Of a stretch of DNA of 64,000 bases, positions 62,538-64,000 are shown piece after piece. Each line of letters begins with the position of its first letter. Positions within the stretch are counted from its first letter, which is position 1. The notes below the pieces were generated by a model that had not been told where the DNA came from, ran no database searches, and saw nothing but the letters and a program-made list of their open reading frames with translations. This DNA is from Flavobacterium davisii (lineage in GTDB: Bacteria > Bacteroidota > Bacteroidia > Flavobacteriales > Flavobacteriaceae), in the NCBI RefSeq assembly GCF_019565505.1, contig NZ_CP067378.1:620001-684000 (forward strand), read 5' to 3'. The position numbers and the translations under genes are program-made.

Positions 62538-63830
62538 TTATTTTTTTATTATTTTTTCTGAAAATATTTTTCCTGAGAAGGTTGTTATCCTTATTATGTA
62601 CAGGCCTGTTTTTAAATTTTCTAATGATTTTAATTCTATTAGGTCTTTATTTTGAGACTGAATATTGATTATCATCTCTTCTCCTAGCATATTAAATAGT
62701 TTGATATTTTTTATCTTTTCATTTAGTATAATTTCAATTTTAGAATTAAAAGGATTGGGATATATTTTTATTATTTTTCCTGTTTCAAATGAATTATTAG
62801 ACAAAAGGGTTTCTTCTTTCAATCCTGTTTCAATTAGGTTTTTTTGTTGCCATAATTCTTTTCTACTGGAGTGGTGTAATGCTTCATACATACGTTCTAC
62901 TTGTCCTTTTGTAAACATTTTATAACAGCCATAAGATCCATTGTATCCCATATAATTTTCGTTATTCACTTTTTCTTTATTGCAATTAAAAACTGGTTTA
63001 CAATTATCATTTGCTACGGCAAATTCTTCTTGTGGCGTATCACTTACTTCGTCTGTTCCTGCACAGCCATTTTCAAAAGTGTGTATTAGTCCTAAAAATG
63101 TGCAAATTCATGGGTTAGTGTTGACGCAAATTCGTCATCTACATTACCATAAAGAGAGGTTCCGCTATAGACTATTCTGGAAAAATTATCATTTGTTTTT
63201 TCTTGATCTGGATAGGTGGCGACTCCTGAATTGTTTTCTTGATCGTCAAAAATATCATTTTGGATATATACATTAATATATTTATTGTTATCCCAAGCAT
63301 ATTTTTTTCGAATTAGGTCTTTCGTTTTTTTGCTATTATTCCCAAATCCTTTTTCATCTTTTTTTATAAAAGATAACACATCCTTCTGGTTTATAGTTCC
63401 CTTTTTTTCCAATTTTAGCTAATTCAAACTTTATATTTAATTTAGATTTTATGGATTGAAAATCAGGATCAACGCTATTATAATCATCATTGAGCCCATT
63501 AAAATCCTCATTTACTTTTTCTAATGCTTTTTTTATTTTTTCGATTGTAATTTTTTTCTCATCTGGTTGATAATAACCATCTGGAGTGGCTTTTTTAGTT
63601 TCTGGATAGTAAACGTATCCTTCATCAAAAACATGAAAAACAACGGGAATAATAAATTCTTTTTCTAAATCTTTATTTTTTATCACATCTGCATCTATCT
63701 CTTCATTCCATTTTTTCTTTGCTTTTATTTTTAGGTTATTGAATTGATTCTTATTTATTTCTGCTGTTTTACATTTTATATTTTGAGCAAAAATAGGGCA
63801 ACTTAATATTAAAATTAGAAGTGTTTTCAT
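62538..63830 (-). CDS. Secreted M43 (cytophagalysin-like) metalloprotease with type IX sorting domain (frameshifted in assembly)
   Basis: The signal peptide is MKTLLILILSCPIFAQ. A propeptide-like part (FIIPVVFHVFDEGYVY, KVNEDFNGLNDDYNSVDPDF) leads to the zinc motif LTHEFAHF and, after a shift near 63085, an Asn-Tyr-Met turn at NENYMGY. The C-terminus is a type A T9SS sorting domain: KIYPNPFNSKIEI, IKLFNMLGEEM and KTGLYIIRI, ending FSEKIIKK. Breaks near 63390 and 63085 lie in homopolymer-rich stretches. One protein of about 430 residues, secreted through the type IX system, probably degrading host or environmental protein. ATG 63830 gives the better signal peptide than 63848. Confidence 0.85.
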
Positions 63831-64000
63831 TTTCTTACTTATTTCCATATTGTTTTTTTTAAAATGATTTAGAATAGAATTGTAATTTTTTTTGATGTTA
63901 TTACATCAATATTTCTTTTATCATTGATTAAAGTATGCTAATCGAAAAGTTTGAAGATTGGTTATTTTTTTTAAAAAAAGTAACGAAATCTAAACAGATT

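Overview
This window comes from the chromosome of a low-GC member of the Flavobacteriaceae, probably the genus Flavobacterium. The evidence is the TAnnTTTG-type -7 promoter boxes, a type IX secretion sorting domain, a TonB receptor with a carboxypeptidase-regulatory N-terminus, Bacteroidota-type rRNA, and many intergenic palindromic repeats. The assembly carries many single-base indels. At least ten genes are frameshifted, mostly in homopolymers or at CCWGG-like sites. Many 'broken' genes are therefore probably intact in the cell, as stated gene by gene.

Region 1-5.7 kb: remnants of a Y1-type transposase and a DUF2135 protein lead into a compact four-gene operon: XRE regulator, DNA (cytosine-5) methyltransferase, a protein with two GHKL ATPase domains (an Hsp90/MORC-like N-terminus and a histidine-kinase-like C-terminus), and a receiver-domain protein. 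This looks like a restriction-modification or defence locus wired like a two-component relay, and it is the best candidate for an under-described system here. Region 5.8-9 kb holds a PixA/AidA-like protein, an MBL-fold hydrolase, an exonuclease remnant, 89-bp tandem repeats and a TPR protein. Region 9-12 kb holds the RNA-repair/ribosome-rescue operon rtcB2 - zinc ribbon - prfH, preceded by a 27-codon ORF and an intrinsic terminator that could form an attenuator.

Region 12-31 kb is mostly housekeeping: an amino acid permease, a nucleosidase-like protein, a subtilase lipoprotein, smpB, pcm, nadA-nadB, an oxidoreductase, a DUF1016 nuclease, 3-hydroxyacyl-CoA dehydrogenase, DUF1015, an acyltransferase, a YggS protein, a four-helix-bundle protein followed by four 177-bp repeats, a DnaQ/GIY-YIG nuclease, an acetyltransferase, miaA and a thioesterase. 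Region 31-40 kb holds topoisomerase IV (parC, parE) with a GxxExxY gene between them, then a TonB-dependent receptor.

Region 40-42.7 kb is a nested mobile-element graveyard. An IS630-type element sits inside an ISAon1-type transposase gene, and a palindromic non-autonomous repeat lies in that element's leader. Region 42.8-59.6 kb is a tandem array of three complete rRNA operons, all on the minus strand (16S - tRNA-Ile - tRNA-Ala - 23S - 5S), each with its own promoter and terminator. The tail holds a DUF4294 protein, an M42 peptidase, a third copy of the palindromic element and an M43 metalloprotease with a type IX sorting tail.
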